From Desulfobacteraceae bacterium (lineage in GTDB: Bacteria; Desulfobacterota; Desulfobacteria; Desulfobacterales; RPRI01), in assembly GCA_003818505.1 (NCBI GenBank), contig RPRI01000024.1, positions 37,407 to 101,406 on the forward strand: a DNA stretch of 64,000 bases, read 5' to 3'. Position numbers and translations under genes: made by a program. Below are positions 36,023 to 46,298 of this stretch, one piece after another (positions within the stretch are counted from its first letter, which is position 1; each line of letters begins with the position of its first letter). The notes beneath the pieces are model-generated. The model was not told the DNA's origin and searched no databases. It saw nothing but the letters and a program-made list of their open reading frames with translations.

Positions 36023-37384
36023 ATGACAGCGAATAATAGGAACAGAATATCCAATCTTAATATTCTCATAGTGGACGATGAGGCCAACATCCGCAGGACG
36101 CTCTCGGTCTGTTTGGAATCGCGTGGTCATCGGGTGACTGCCGTCAGCAACGCGAAAGATGCACGGGCTGAAGCGGATCGGCAGGTGTTTGACTTGTCGT
36201 TTGTGGATTTGCGGTTGGGAACAGAAAACGGCCTCGACTTGATCCCCTCTCTCCTTGGCGCATGCCCCTGGATCAAGATCGTGGTGATTACGGCCTACGC
36301 CTCGGTCGACACCGCCGTGGAAGCTATGCGGCGAGGGGCGACCGATTACATCCCTAAGCCCTTCACCCCCGGGCAGGTGGAACTCGTTACCGACAGAGTG
36401 TCAACGTTTCGTAGTATGGAGCAACACATTGCCACCTTGAAAGAGGATTTGGAGCGGCTACATCCCGAGGTGTCGTTCACTTCCCAACATCCTGGCATGC
36501 AGCGAGCCATAGAGCTTGCCCGGCAAGCGGCTCCATCAGAGGCGGTTGTTTTGCTCCGAGGGCCCAGCGGCACGGGCAAAACAGTGCTGGCCCGTGCCAT
36601 TCATGGTTGGAGCCGTCGGGCTGATAAGCCGCTTGGCATTATTTCCTGCCCAACCCTGAGCCCTGAACTGCTGGAAAGCGAGCTTTTTGGTCACGTGAAA
36701 GGAGCCTTCACCGGGGCGCTCCGCGACAATCCCGGCCGTGTTGCCGCTTGCGAAGGAGGAACTCTATTCCTGGACGAAATCGGCGATTTGCCTCTGTCGA
36801 TTCAACCCAAGCTCCTTCGTTTCATCCAGGATCGTGAATACGAGCGCGTGGGCGATCAGCGGACGAGAAAGGCCGATATCCGAATCATTACCGCCACGAA
36901 TACGGATCTGGATAAGGCTGTAAAGGAAGGGCGTTTCCGGGAAGACCTGTACTATCGGCTGAATGTCATCCAGATTGACTTGCCTTCACTGGCCGATTGC
37001 CCTGACGACGTGGAGAGCCTGGCAAAAGAGATGTTGGGCTTCTTCAGCGCGCAGAATCACAAGGTCTTCAGAGGCTTCAGCGACGAAGCCATGAACGCAT
37101 TGCGGGATTACTCCTGGCCGGGGAATATCCGGGAACTGCGTAATGTGGTCGAGCGGGCCGCCATCCTGTGTAAGTCTGAGCTCGTCGGGATTGAACATCT
37201 CCCGGCTTCAATTTCCCCGCACATTATTCCTGTCCAAATGGGAGATCATGTCTCTTTGGAAGCGATCGAGGAGAACCATATACGTCGCGTCATCACCTCC
37301 ACAAAATCTCTCCAGGAAGCGGCCGATATTCTCGGCATCGATCAAGCCACCCTCTGGCGCAAACGAAAACAATACGGCATCTGA
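36023..37384 (+). CDS. NtrC-family response regulator, AlgB-like
   Basis: Receiver ILIVDDEANIRRTLSVCLESRGH..FVDLRLGTENGLDLI; HVKGAFTGALRDNPGRVAACEGGTLFLDEIGDLPL; C-terminus ADILGIDQATLWRKRKQYGI. Confidence 0.9.
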   Translation: MTANNRNRISNLNILIVDDEANIRRTLSVCLESRGHRVTAVSNAKDARAEADRQVFDLSFVDLRLGTENGLDLIPSLLGACPWIKIVVITAYASVDTAVEAMRRGATDYIPKPFTPGQVELVTDRVSTFRSMEQHIATLKEDLERLHPEVSFTSQHPGMQRAIELARQAAPSEAVVLLRGPSGTGKTVLARAIHGWSRRADKPLGIISCPTLSPELLESELFGHVKGAFTGALRDNPGRVAACEGGTLFLDEIGDLPLSIQPKLLRFIQDREYERVGDQRTRKADIRIITATNTDLDKAVKEGRFREDLYYRLNVIQIDLPSLADCPDDVESLAKEMLGFFSAQNHKVFRGFSDEAMNALRDYSWPGNIRELRNVVERAAILCKSELVGIEHLPASISPHIIPVQMGDHVSLEAIEENHIRRVITSTKSLQEAADILGIDQATLWRKRKQYGI

Positions 37385-37514
37385 TCAAGCTTTTTTCTTC
37401 GTCTTCCCATGACCTTGTATTTTGCAAGGCCATTTTAGGGTTATCCTTGTCTATCACAAGGTGCTTGCCTTGCGAGATACCCATATCTCATTGATATAAC
37501 AGTTATCAGGCGTC

Positions 37515-37530
37515 TGGCACGCTGTGTGCT
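37515..37530 (+). promoter_or_regulatory. Candidate sigma-54 promoter TGGCAC-gctgt-GTGCT upstream of the histidine kinase gene
   Basis: GG-N10-GC spacing, one mismatch to TGGCAC-N5-TTGCW; ATG at 37556 follows an SD GTGGAGG. Confidence 0.55.
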
Positions 37531-37555
37531 TATTAATCGGGTGGAGGTAAAACTT

Positions 37556-39427
37556 ATGATCGGAATTAGACAGAAACTCATGTTGGCATTTGGCGGGCTG
37601 CTTGCGGTTGTCGCTGCTATTGGCATGCTAACCATGGCGCAGATCGATGACCTCGGCCAGGCCATCGATGTGATACTCAAAGAAAATTACCGTAGCGTGG
37701 TGGCTTGTCAGGAAATGAAGGAATCCCTGGAGAGAATTGACAGCGGCATCCTATTCACTCTCGCCGGCAACGGTGTGGAGGGGAATCGTCTGATTGAGGA
37801 ATACACATCCAAGTTTCGTGCCGCGCTGGATGTTGGACTCGGTAATATCACGCTTCCTGGTGAACGGGAGAGGGCGGAGCAGATAAGAACTCTGTTCGAT
37901 AATTACACCAAGGCAATGCCGTTTGTGACACAGATCACCCGCTCTTCTGAGGCGCGACAGGCCGACTATTTTTCCAGACTGCAGCCTCTATTCCGGGAGA
38001 TTAAGGATGTAGCCCAGAAAATCTTGCTCATGAACCAAGCGAACATGAATGAGGCGAACAACGCTGCCCGACGCCTCGCTGATGCCGCTCATCGCCGCGT
38101 GTTAATGGCGATTATGGTCTCAGCGTTCCTGGCGCTTCTGTTCAGCTATCTTGCACACAGATGGATTCTGCACCCCATCAATCGGCTGATTGAATCGACG
38201 AACGAAATCCGACGCGGAAACCTCGACCTCGTGTTGAAAGCGGGTTCCAGAGACGAGATAGGCCGTCTTTCGGAATCCTTTAACGAGATGACGGCTTCGC
38301 TGAGGCGGTTTCGCAAAGAGGACAGGATCAACCTGATGCGAACGCGTCGTGCGACGGAAGAGGTATTCAAAGCTCTTCCCGCAGCTGTTGCAGTGCTTGA
38401 TCTGGACGGGAAGGTCGAGGTCTCAACAGAAACAGCGGATCGGCATTTTGGCCTTAAACCGGGAGTCCTTGTGGGCGACCTTGGACATGAATGGCTGCCT
38501 CCTTTGATTCGAAAAGCTCTGGACGAGGATCGCATCATCGAGCGTGACCCTAAGAGCGGTTACGTCCAGCAGTTCGTCGATAACCGCGAATATTTCTTTC
38601 AGGCAATGGTTGTTCCAATACCTGTTGGCCCGGAACGCCGAGATCCGACCGGCGTGGCATTGATTCTGAAGGACGTTACGCAGGTTCATGAGCAGCAGGA
38701 ATTGAAGCGTGGCGTTGTATCCACGGTTTCACATCAGCTTAAAACACCGCTGACCTCGCTTCGCATGTCAATTCATCTCCTCCTGGAGGAGAGGGTTGGT
38801 ACTCTCAATGAAAAGCAGACCGAACTGCTCGTTGCCGCCCGGGACGATAGTGAGAGACTGGTAGGCATCCTTGATGATTTGCTCGATCTCAACCGGATAG
38901 AGTCGGGAAAGTCTCATGTATCCCCCGAACCTGTATCGCCGCAGGCGCTTGTCCGGGATGCCGTAGAGCCTTTTCTCGTGGAGGCCAGGGACAAGGGCGT
39001 GACGATGGCGAATGCCGTTCCGGACGATTTGCCCGAAGTTATGGCGGACGCCGAAAAAATTCGCCAAGTATTCGCAAATCTTATCTCGAATGCGCTCCGG
39101 TTTACATCACCGGGCGGTTCGGTGACGGTTCGGGCTTTCGTGGAAGCAAATAAGTTGGCCTTTCTTGTCGAAGATACCGGAAAAGGTATCCCATCGGAAT
39201 CAATAGATCATATATTTGAGCAATTCTACCGTGTGCCCGGGCAGGATGAGAAGTCCGGAGTTGGATTGGGTCTTGCGATTGTGAAAGAAATTGTCAGCGC
39301 CCATGGCGGAAACGTCGGCGTTGAAAGCGAAATCGGCAGGGGATCAATCTTTCACTTCACGCTGCCTCTCAGTGAAGCGACGAACGCGCAGCATACAACA
39401 AGACCCATGAAAGGAGCATCTTCATGA
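37556..39427 (+). CDS. KinB-like membrane sensor histidine kinase (HAMP, PAS, HisKA, HATPase)
   Basis: VVSTVSHQLKTPLTSLRMSIHLLLEE; ADAEKIRQVFANLISNALRFT; GVGLGLAIVKEIVSAHGG. Confidence 0.9.
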   Translation: MIGIRQKLMLAFGGLLAVVAAIGMLTMAQIDDLGQAIDVILKENYRSVVACQEMKESLERIDSGILFTLAGNGVEGNRLIEEYTSKFRAALDVGLGNITLPGERERAEQIRTLFDNYTKAMPFVTQITRSSEARQADYFSRLQPLFREIKDVAQKILLMNQANMNEANNAARRLADAAHRRVLMAIMVSAFLALLFSYLAHRWILHPINRLIESTNEIRRGNLDLVLKAGSRDEIGRLSESFNEMTASLRRFRKEDRINLMRTRRATEEVFKALPAAVAVLDLDGKVEVSTETADRHFGLKPGVLVGDLGHEWLPPLIRKALDEDRIIERDPKSGYVQQFVDNREYFFQAMVVPIPVGPERRDPTGVALILKDVTQVHEQQELKRGVVSTVSHQLKTPLTSLRMSIHLLLEERVGTLNEKQTELLVAARDDSERLVGILDDLLDLNRIESGKSHVSPEPVSPQALVRDAVEPFLVEARDKGVTMANAVPDDLPEVMADAEKIRQVFANLISNALRFTSPGGSVTVRAFVEANKLAFLVEDTGKGIPSESIDHIFEQFYRVPGQDEKSGVGLGLAIVKEIVSAHGGNVGVESEIGRGSIFHFTLPLSEATNAQHTTRPMKGASS

Positions 39428-39507
39428 TATCTGCAATTTATCTGATTTTCGGACTGGTTATTTTCGTCATGCTGGGCTGGCTTACCTTATTCTGCGATAA
39501 AATATAG
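39424..39507 (+). CDS. 28-codon membrane microprotein ORF between the kinase and kdpF
   Basis: MISAIYLIFGLVIFVMLGWLTLFCDKI*; overlaps the kinase stop (ATGA). Confidence 0.5.
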   Translation: MISAIYLIFGLVIFVMLGWLTLFCDKI

Positions 39508-39516
39508 GAGGTTATC

Positions 39517-39597
39517 ATGGTATACGTAGCCGGAGCAGTTCTGCTGCTATGTGTGGTGTATCTCCTTTACGCCATAATTGATCCCGAAAGATTTTAA
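39517..39597 (+). CDS. kdpF: KdpF small subunit
   Basis: MVYVAGAVLLLCVVYLLYAIIDPERF*; C-terminal PERF and position before kdpA. Confidence 0.8.
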   Translation: MVYVAGAVLLLCVVYLLYAIIDPERF

Positions 39598-39614
39598 CAT
39601 AGTTGAGGTAAATC

Positions 39615-41291
39615 ATGTCAATTTTATTTGTCACATTAATTCTCGGAAGCGCCATGCTGTTGTCATGGCCCCTTGCAACGGCCATGACATGGGCGATGAA
39701 TCCAGTTGAAAAAAACGGCGGGTTACGTCAGGGCATCGAATCGGTCTTCCGGAGGCTTGGAGGCCGGATGATCGCAAGGGAACAAAAATGGAAACAATAT
39801 GCCTTGTCCCTGCTTTTGTTCAATGCGATAATGTTTATCGTAGTATACTCCATTCTGTCCATGCAGCAGGTGTTGCCGTTAAACCCTGATGAGAAGAGCG
39901 CCATAGAACCGAGCCTTATTTTCAATATCGCGGCGTCATTCGTGACAAACACCAATATCCAGCATTATTCGGGCGAGGCGTCTATGAGCTACTTCTCGCA
40001 GCTTTTCGGCTTGATGTGGCTGCAATTTGTGTCGGCTGCCACCGGCATCGCTGCGCTTACGGCCCTTGCCAGGGGATTGGCGGGAAAAACCCGGCTGGGG
40101 AACTTTTATGGCGATCTTATGCGGGCCACCTTTCTCGTTCTGCTGCCCGCGGCAACAATTGCAGCCATTCTTCTCGCGCTCGGCGGCGTTGTTATGACGC
40201 TGCAAGGAGCAGCCGTGGCGACGACACTCGAAGGAGCGGTGCAGAATATTTCGAGAGGTCCGGTTGCTGCCTTTGTTGCGATCAAGCAGGTGGGAACCAA
40301 CGGCGGCGGTTTTTTCGGATCCAACTCGGCGCACCCGTTTGAAAATGCCACCTTCTTCACCAATATAATCGAATGTGTCTGCATCATATTGATGCCGATG
40401 GCCAGCGTCTGGATGTTTGGGCGGATTACCGGGCGGATGCGTCACTCGGCCGTGGTGTTTGCCGTGATGGCGGCTCTGTTGATTACGAAGGTGGTGTTTG
40501 CCAACTATTTCGAAAGCGCTCCCACGGCTGCTTTCGCCGGGCTGCCGATTGAATCCGCAGGCAACCTGGAAGGAAAGGAGCTTCGTTTCGGGGAGGCTGC
40601 CGGCGCTGCGTGGAGCGTGCTCACAACATGCTCGAGCAATGGTTCGGTAAACGCCATGCACGACAGCTTAAATCCAATGGCCGGGCTCATTTCCATGGTC
40701 GGAATGTGGTTCAACATCACATTCGGAGGAGTTGGTGTCGGATTCATCAATATGTTTCTGTACATTATCATTGGTGTATTTATCGGCGGCATGATGGTCG
40801 GCCGTACACCGGAATATCTGAGCCGCAGGGTTGAGACGCGTGAGATGAAATTTGCCCTGCTGGCGATTCTTGTCCATCCCTTGCTCATTCTTGCAGGAAC
40901 TGCGCTCTTTGCAGCGACACCTTGGGGCGCCTCGACGGTCAACAACCCCGGCTTCCATGGGTTTTCCGAAATCCTGTACGAATTCACCTCATCTGCGGCC
41001 AATAATGGATCGGGGTTTGAGGGACTCAGCGATAACACTGTGCCCTGGAATGTGGCTACGGGTATTGTTATGCTGCTGGCCCGCTTCATTCCGATAATTT
41101 TCCCTCTGGCTATTGCCGGATCTCTGGCAGCCAAGAAACCAGCACCCGAGACAGCCGGTACCTTACACACTGACACACTCCTGTTCGGATTGGTGCTCCT
41201 GGGGAGCGTTGTGCTCATCGGCGCCCTGTTATTTCTTCCGGTAGCCGTTCTCGGGCCGATATCCGAGCACCTGTCTGTGGCAGGGATGTAA
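39615..41291 (+). CDS. kdpA: Potassium-transporting ATPase subunit KdpA
   Basis: FVTNTNIQHYSGE, VGTNGGGFFGSNSAHPFENATFFTN, TTCSSNGSVNAMHDSLNPMAG. Confidence 0.97.
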   Translation: MSILFVTLILGSAMLLSWPLATAMTWAMNPVEKNGGLRQGIESVFRRLGGRMIAREQKWKQYALSLLLFNAIMFIVVYSILSMQQVLPLNPDEKSAIEPSLIFNIAASFVTNTNIQHYSGEASMSYFSQLFGLMWLQFVSAATGIAALTALARGLAGKTRLGNFYGDLMRATFLVLLPAATIAAILLALGGVVMTLQGAAVATTLEGAVQNISRGPVAAFVAIKQVGTNGGGFFGSNSAHPFENATFFTNIIECVCIILMPMASVWMFGRITGRMRHSAVVFAVMAALLITKVVFANYFESAPTAAFAGLPIESAGNLEGKELRFGEAAGAAWSVLTTCSSNGSVNAMHDSLNPMAGLISMVGMWFNITFGGVGVGFINMFLYIIIGVFIGGMMVGRTPEYLSRRVETREMKFALLAILVHPLLILAGTALFAATPWGASTVNNPGFHGFSEILYEFTSSAANNGSGFEGLSDNTVPWNVATGIVMLLARFIPIIFPLAIAGSLAAKKPAPETAGTLHTDTLLFGLVLLGSVVLIGALLFLPVAVLGPISEHLSVAGM

Positions 41292-41323
41292 CCACATGAG
41301 CAGCGATTAAAGAGGAATATTGT

Positions 41324-43402
41324 ATGAACAAGCATATTAATGAAAATATACAGGCAAAACTCGATCGTCGAAAAGCTCGTCGAGCTTCCCTGTTCGATAA
41401 AGATCTCATTAAAATAGCCGGGAAACGCGCCGCGGTCATGTTAAAGCCCTGGGTAATGGCGCGAAACCCGGTTATGTTTATAACCGAGATCGGCGCAGCC
41501 GTTACGACATTAGTGCTGGTCCTGGATATGATCAACAATAGCGGGACTTTTTTATATACCCTTGCTGTTACGATCATCCTGTGGCTGACAGTTCTTTTCG
41601 CCAATTTCGCTGAAGCCATGGCCGAGGCTCGTGGTAAGGCGCAGGCGGATACTCTTAAGCGGACACGAAGCAAGACAATGGCCCGCAGAGTGATCAACGG
41701 GGCGGAAAAACAGGCCGGCTCCGACGAGCTCCGCGAAGGCGATATCGTGCGGGTGGCGGCAGGTGAAATCATTCCTGGCGATGGCGAGGTGATTGAGGGC
41801 GCCGCATCAGTTGACGAGTCTGCAATTACCGGAGAGTCTGCCCCTGTCATCCGTGAGGCCGGCGGAGATCGCTCAGGGGTTACAGGAGGCACGAGAGTTC
41901 TCTCGGATCAGATTACGGTCCGCATCACTGTTGGCGCCGGTGAATCGTTTCTGGATCGCATGATAGCGCTGGTGGAGGGATCTGTCCGACAAAAAACACC
42001 CAATGAACTCGCATTGATAGTTACATTAGCAGGAATGACTCTTGCCTTCCTCATGGTAACCGGCACCTTATGGCCGATCGGCCGATATTATGCGGTGAAT
42101 CTGCCGATTCCGACCTTGATCGCCCTGCTGGTCTGCCTGATTCCAACAACCATAGGCGCTCTTCTGGCGGCAATCGGCCTTGCCGGAATGGACCGCGCCC
42201 TTTCGGCAAATGTACTGGCAAAAAGCGGCAAAGCCGTGGAACTGGCAGGCGACGTTGATACCTTGCTTCTGGACAAAACCGGTACTATCACCATGGGAAA
42301 CCGCCAGGCGACAGAGTATTACCCGCTTTCAGGGGTGACATGGGAGCGACTGGCAGAGGCTGCAATGTACGCGTCGTTTGGAGATCAAACTCCCGAAGGA
42401 AAGTCAATAGTAATGCTCGGAGAAGAGAGGCTTGGGTTCAAGTCGCCTCGTGAAACATCGGATGCCAAGGTCATACCTTTTACCGCGCAGTCACGAATGA
42501 GCGGCATCGATCTCCCCGACGGCCGATTTTACCGTAAAGGCGCTCCGGACTCGGTCAAAGCCTACATCTTGAAACAAAATGCCGACATACCCGCGACGCT
42601 GCAGGAAACCGTGGACGGTATCGCCCGCCAGGGGAGCACTCCTATTGTCGTAACCGATAGAAAGAACGTTCTCGGGGTTGTTGCGCTTTCGGATATTTTA
42701 AAACCGGGCATGCAGGACCGGTTTAAGCGTCTCAGAGCAATGGGTCTCCGTGTCGTTATGGTGACGGGTGACAATCCGCTCACCGCAGCCGCTATAGCTG
42801 AACAGGCTGGAGTTGACGATTTCATTGCCGAGGCAACGCCGGAAGACAAGCTTGAGTACATACGCAAGGAACAGCGTGGGGGGAGACTCATCGCCATGAT
42901 GGGGGATGGAACCAACGATGCGCCAGCGCTGGCCCAGGCTGATATCGGCGTTGCCATGAACTCAGGCACCCAGGCTGCTAAGGAAGCCGGAAATATGGTC
43001 GACCTTGACAGCGATCCGACCAAACTGATAGAGGTCATCGAAATCGGGAAGCAGTTGCTCATCACACGCGGCGCTTTGACCACCTTTTCAATTGCCAATG
43101 ATGTGGCCAAGTACTTTGCCATTATTCCGGCCATGTTCGTGCTGGCGATTCCACAACTGGCGGCTCTCAACATCATGAAACTTTCGACGCCACAGAGCGC
43201 AATTCTTTCAGCGCTCATTTTTAATGCGATCATCATACCGCTTCTTATTCCTATTGCCATCAAGGGGGTGAAATACCGGCCCATGGGAGCGGACGGCATA
43301 CTGCGGCGAAATCTTCTGGTTTACGGATTGGGGGGAGTGGTCACTCCTTTCATAGGCATCAAACTGATCGATATGGCTTTAAGTTTAACCGGCATTTTTT
43401 AG
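41324..43402 (+). CDS. kdpB: Potassium-transporting ATPase subunit KdpB
   Basis: [63 protein letters not shown]. Confidence 0.97.
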   Translation: MNKHINENIQAKLDRRKARRASLFDKDLIKIAGKRAAVMLKPWVMARNPVMFITEIGAAVTTLVLVLDMINNSGTFLYTLAVTIILWLTVLFANFAEAMAEARGKAQADTLKRTRSKTMARRVINGAEKQAGSDELREGDIVRVAAGEIIPGDGEVIEGAASVDESAITGESAPVIREAGGDRSGVTGGTRVLSDQITVRITVGAGESFLDRMIALVEGSVRQKTPNELALIVTLAGMTLAFLMVTGTLWPIGRYYAVNLPIPTLIALLVCLIPTTIGALLAAIGLAGMDRALSANVLAKSGKAVELAGDVDTLLLDKTGTITMGNRQATEYYPLSGVTWERLAEAAMYASFGDQTPEGKSIVMLGEERLGFKSPRETSDAKVIPFTAQSRMSGIDLPDGRFYRKGAPDSVKAYILKQNADIPATLQETVDGIARQGSTPIVVTDRKNVLGVVALSDILKPGMQDRFKRLRAMGLRVVMVTGDNPLTAAAIAEQAGVDDFIAEATPEDKLEYIRKEQRGGRLIAMMGDGTNDAPALAQADIGVAMNSGTQAAKEAGNMVDLDSDPTKLIEVIEIGKQLLITRGALTTFSIANDVAKYFAIIPAMFVLAIPQLAALNIMKLSTPQSAILSALIFNAIIIPLLIPIAIKGVKYRPMGADGILRRNLLVYGLGGVVTPFIGIKLIDMALSLTGIF

Positions 43403-43410
43403 GAGGAACC

Positions 43411-43998
43411 ATGGATAATGAAATTGAAAAAATAGACTTTTTGCCTCAGATCGCAACATCGGCCCGGATTGTGCTGGCATCCATGGCGATCTGCTGTATT
43501 ATCTATTCACTGGTGATTCTCGGGGTCGGTCAATTCTTTGCGCCGTATTCGGCTAACGGATCGCTGATCCGGAATGAACAGGGTGTCATAGTCGGAAGTG
43601 AAACCATTGCACAGGAATTTTCCCGTCCTGAATACTTCTGGCCCAGACCCTCGGCCGTGGAATATAACGCTTCGGCAACAGGCGGGAGCAATTTATCTCC
43701 GACCAGCCCGAAGCTTCATTCCCGGGCAGAGAGCATCATCGCAAAGTTATGCGTTTCCAGTGACAGGAAGGTGCCCGCCGATCTTGTGACAGCGTCCGGC
43801 AGCGGCATGGACCCTCATGTTACTTTGCGTGCAGCCGAGTACCAGGCGCAGAGAGTTGCGTCTGCCCGGGGGTTGCAGGTTAGCGATGTGATGAAAATTC
43901 TTGCAGAGCATTCAAAACGAACAGGAGGTTTCCTTACGCCTGAACCGCTGGTAAATGTGCTGATCGTGAACATGGCGCTCGACAGGATAGGAGGCTGA
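43411..43998 (+). CDS. kdpC: Potassium-transporting ATPase subunit KdpC
   Basis: QEFSRPEYFWPRPSAVEYNASATGGSNLSPTSPKL. Confidence 0.95.
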   Translation: MDNEIEKIDFLPQIATSARIVLASMAICCIIYSLVILGVGQFFAPYSANGSLIRNEQGVIVGSETIAQEFSRPEYFWPRPSAVEYNASATGGSNLSPTSPKLHSRAESIIAKLCVSSDRKVPADLVTASGSGMDPHVTLRAAEYQAQRVASARGLQVSDVMKILAEHSKRTGGFLTPEPLVNVLIVNMALDRIGG

Positions 43999-43999
43999 T

Positions 44000-45685
44000 A
44001 TGACCGGCGGCACCCGCGCTGACAGTTTTCTGCGTCTGATCCGCAGGTCCCAGCGGGGCAGATTGAAGGTCTATCTGGGCTATGCGGCTGGTGTGGGCAA
44101 GACCTACCAGATGCTCATTGAGGCGCACCGTCTAAAGGAGGATGGGATCGACATTGCCGTTGGTCTTGTTGAAACTCACAGACGAGCGGAGACGGAGGCG
44201 CTTGTGGCCGGGCTTGCATTGATACCCTGCCGCAAAATCACCTATCGCGGAATCTTGATCGAGGAAATGGATCTCGATGCAATTCTGGCGCGTCGACCGA
44301 ACGTGGTACTCGTCGATGAACTGGCCCACACCAATGTTCCGGGAAGCAAGAACGCAAAGCGCTATCAGGATGTGGAAGAAATCCTCTCAGCAGGCATTCA
44401 TGTCATTTCAACATTGAACGTCCAGCACCTGGAAAGCTTGTATGAGACCGTCGAACGCGCTACCGCCGTCAGAGTCCGGGAACGGATACCCGACCACATT
44501 ATCGCTGAGGCGGATCAGCTGGTCAATGTGGATATCACACCCGAAGACTTGCGCCGTCGTCTGAAGGAAGGCAAGGTCTACATAACGGAGCGTATCGATA
44601 CAGCATTAGAACATTTCTTCAAACCCACCAATCTTGAACAACTGCGCGAATTGACCCTCCGTGAACTGGCCGCGCAAATTGACTCACATCGGCGCGATCC
44701 GCTTGCGGAGGACCTGCCATCAAGCCCGGACCAGGTCATGGTCTGCCTCAGTTCAAGAGGACCTAACAGTGAGGCGCTGCTTCGCTATGCTTCGCGCCTG
44801 GCCGGACGGCTGAATCGCAACTGGTACGCTGTCTATGTGCAAACATCTCAGGAGCATCCCACCCGCATGGATGCGGCGATCCAGGGAATGCTCTCCAACA
44901 CCCTGATGCTGGCCCAACAACTGGGCGCGACCGTTTTTACTTACAAAGGCGATGATATTGTGAAAACAATCCTGCAGTTTGCCAGGGAATATCGCGTGGG
45001 GCATGTTGTGATCGGCACCCCTGGAAGGAAGCTGCCTTTCTGGCGGCGTCTCAAGGGCGATGTCAGCATCTTGGAGCGATTGGTGATTGAGGGAACAGGT
45101 ATCACCGTAGTCGTGCTGGACACGAAGGCGATATCCGATGACCTGCCTGCAGATGAACCGTTACGTACGGACAGGAAATCTCATCACATTGCCGAAGAGG
45201 TGCTAAACCTGACTATACAGGATGACTTTGTTATATCCAATAGCTGTACTCTCATCTGGGATGCAACTATCGAAAAAGAGGAAGCGATGAGACTGTTGCT
45301 GGACGTGTGTTACCATGAAAGTGCAGAGAATAAAGAATCGGCATGGAAAGCGCTTCTTGAGAGGGAACATCAAGGAGGAACCTTCGTGGGTCAAGATGTG
45401 GCAATTCCTCACGCCAGGATCGTAAACCTGCGCCGCCCTCTTGTCGCCCTCGGCGTTGGCAAGGCAGGTATTCAGGATCGCGAGTCAGAGCGCAGCGTTC
45501 GAATTATGTTGCTGCTGCTTTCTCCCGCAGATCCTCCTGAAAGCCACGTAAGGGTGCTTGGTGTAATCAGCAAAATGGCACGCGATGATGGTTGGCGCAA
45601 GGAAATCCTCTCTGCAAGGAAATCTTCGGATATCATGGAGGTGATCCACGAGTGGGAAAATCGCCTCAATGCGGCCGACAAATGA
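44000..45685 (+). CDS. kdpD: KdpD N-terminal sensor + USP domain fused to a PTS EIIA(Ntr)-like domain; no kinase domain
   Basis: GRLKVYLGYAAGVGKTYQMLIEAH..VDELAHTNVPGSKNAKRYQDVEEIL; C-terminal FVGQDVAIPHARI; lacks H-box and HATPase motifs. Confidence 0.88.
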   Translation: MTGGTRADSFLRLIRRSQRGRLKVYLGYAAGVGKTYQMLIEAHRLKEDGIDIAVGLVETHRRAETEALVAGLALIPCRKITYRGILIEEMDLDAILARRPNVVLVDELAHTNVPGSKNAKRYQDVEEILSAGIHVISTLNVQHLESLYETVERATAVRVRERIPDHIIAEADQLVNVDITPEDLRRRLKEGKVYITERIDTALEHFFKPTNLEQLRELTLRELAAQIDSHRRDPLAEDLPSSPDQVMVCLSSRGPNSEALLRYASRLAGRLNRNWYAVYVQTSQEHPTRMDAAIQGMLSNTLMLAQQLGATVFTYKGDDIVKTILQFAREYRVGHVVIGTPGRKLPFWRRLKGDVSILERLVIEGTGITVVVLDTKAISDDLPADEPLRTDRKSHHIAEEVLNLTIQDDFVISNSCTLIWDATIEKEEAMRLLLDVCYHESAENKESAWKALLEREHQGGTFVGQDVAIPHARIVNLRRPLVALGVGKAGIQDRESERSVRIMLLLLSPADPPESHVRVLGVISKMARDDGWRKEILSARKSSDIMEVIHEWENRLNAADK

Positions 45686-46188
45686 TTCCGGATAAGCCGG
45701 TTATGATGCAAGATGAGCTTTTTCAGGCCATTCCGCGTTGCTTTGGGTCCGTTGAAATATTTTCCAGATAGAATAATTCTCAAGATCTTAATATTGGTAT
45801 ATAATACCATTGATTTCTATCTAAATATCTTGTTCCGGCAATCTTCAGTTTCCATTCCGAAAATGTCCGGTACAGACTCATCAATGAAAGATTCTGTTCT
45901 TCTTAATCCAATTACGTTATCCTGAATTGTGGAGATTGTATCATTACACAAGCCCAGCCCTCTGCGGCGGAGCGAAGCTATCTGAAACATGTATATTTAC
46001 CTTGCCGTGAAGCGCTGCTTTTCAGTAAAAAGAGATTCATTCGCACGAGCTTAAAAAATTGTCTGTTTCCGGGCCGGAGCCGAAACAGTGATCTCATTCT
46101 CCGCAACTTTTTGAGGGAATCTTCAAATTCAACTGTGTCTTGAATATATTTCATGATATACATTAACTATGGCGGTTGTCAGAATAAT

Positions 46189-46243
46189 GTTCCGATTTGG
46201 AGCTGTCAATTTATTCGCATACGCACACATATCTAATCGGAAC
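46189..46243. promoter_or_regulatory. Inverted repeat GTTCCGATT...AATCGGAAC upstream of the MFS gene
   Basis: 9-bp arms at 46189-46197 and 46235-46243. Confidence 0.4.
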
Positions 46244-46298
46244 TTATTTATTAAATGCACCCGGAAGGGGAGGACTTGAAAAAGAAGGGGGGTAATTC

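Noticed and set aside
39936-43299. Antisense ORFs of 225-276 aa opposite kdpA/kdpB (39936-40661, 40505-41335, 41215-41892, 42562-43299)
   Set aside because: Complement real, highly conserved genes in GC-rich DNA; sequences are low-complexity without domain signals.
45713-46163. Small ORFs in the kdpD-MFS spacer (45713-45925 +, 45978-46163 -)
   Set aside because: No recognisable domain, ribosome-binding site or conservation signal visible; region looks like decayed DNA.
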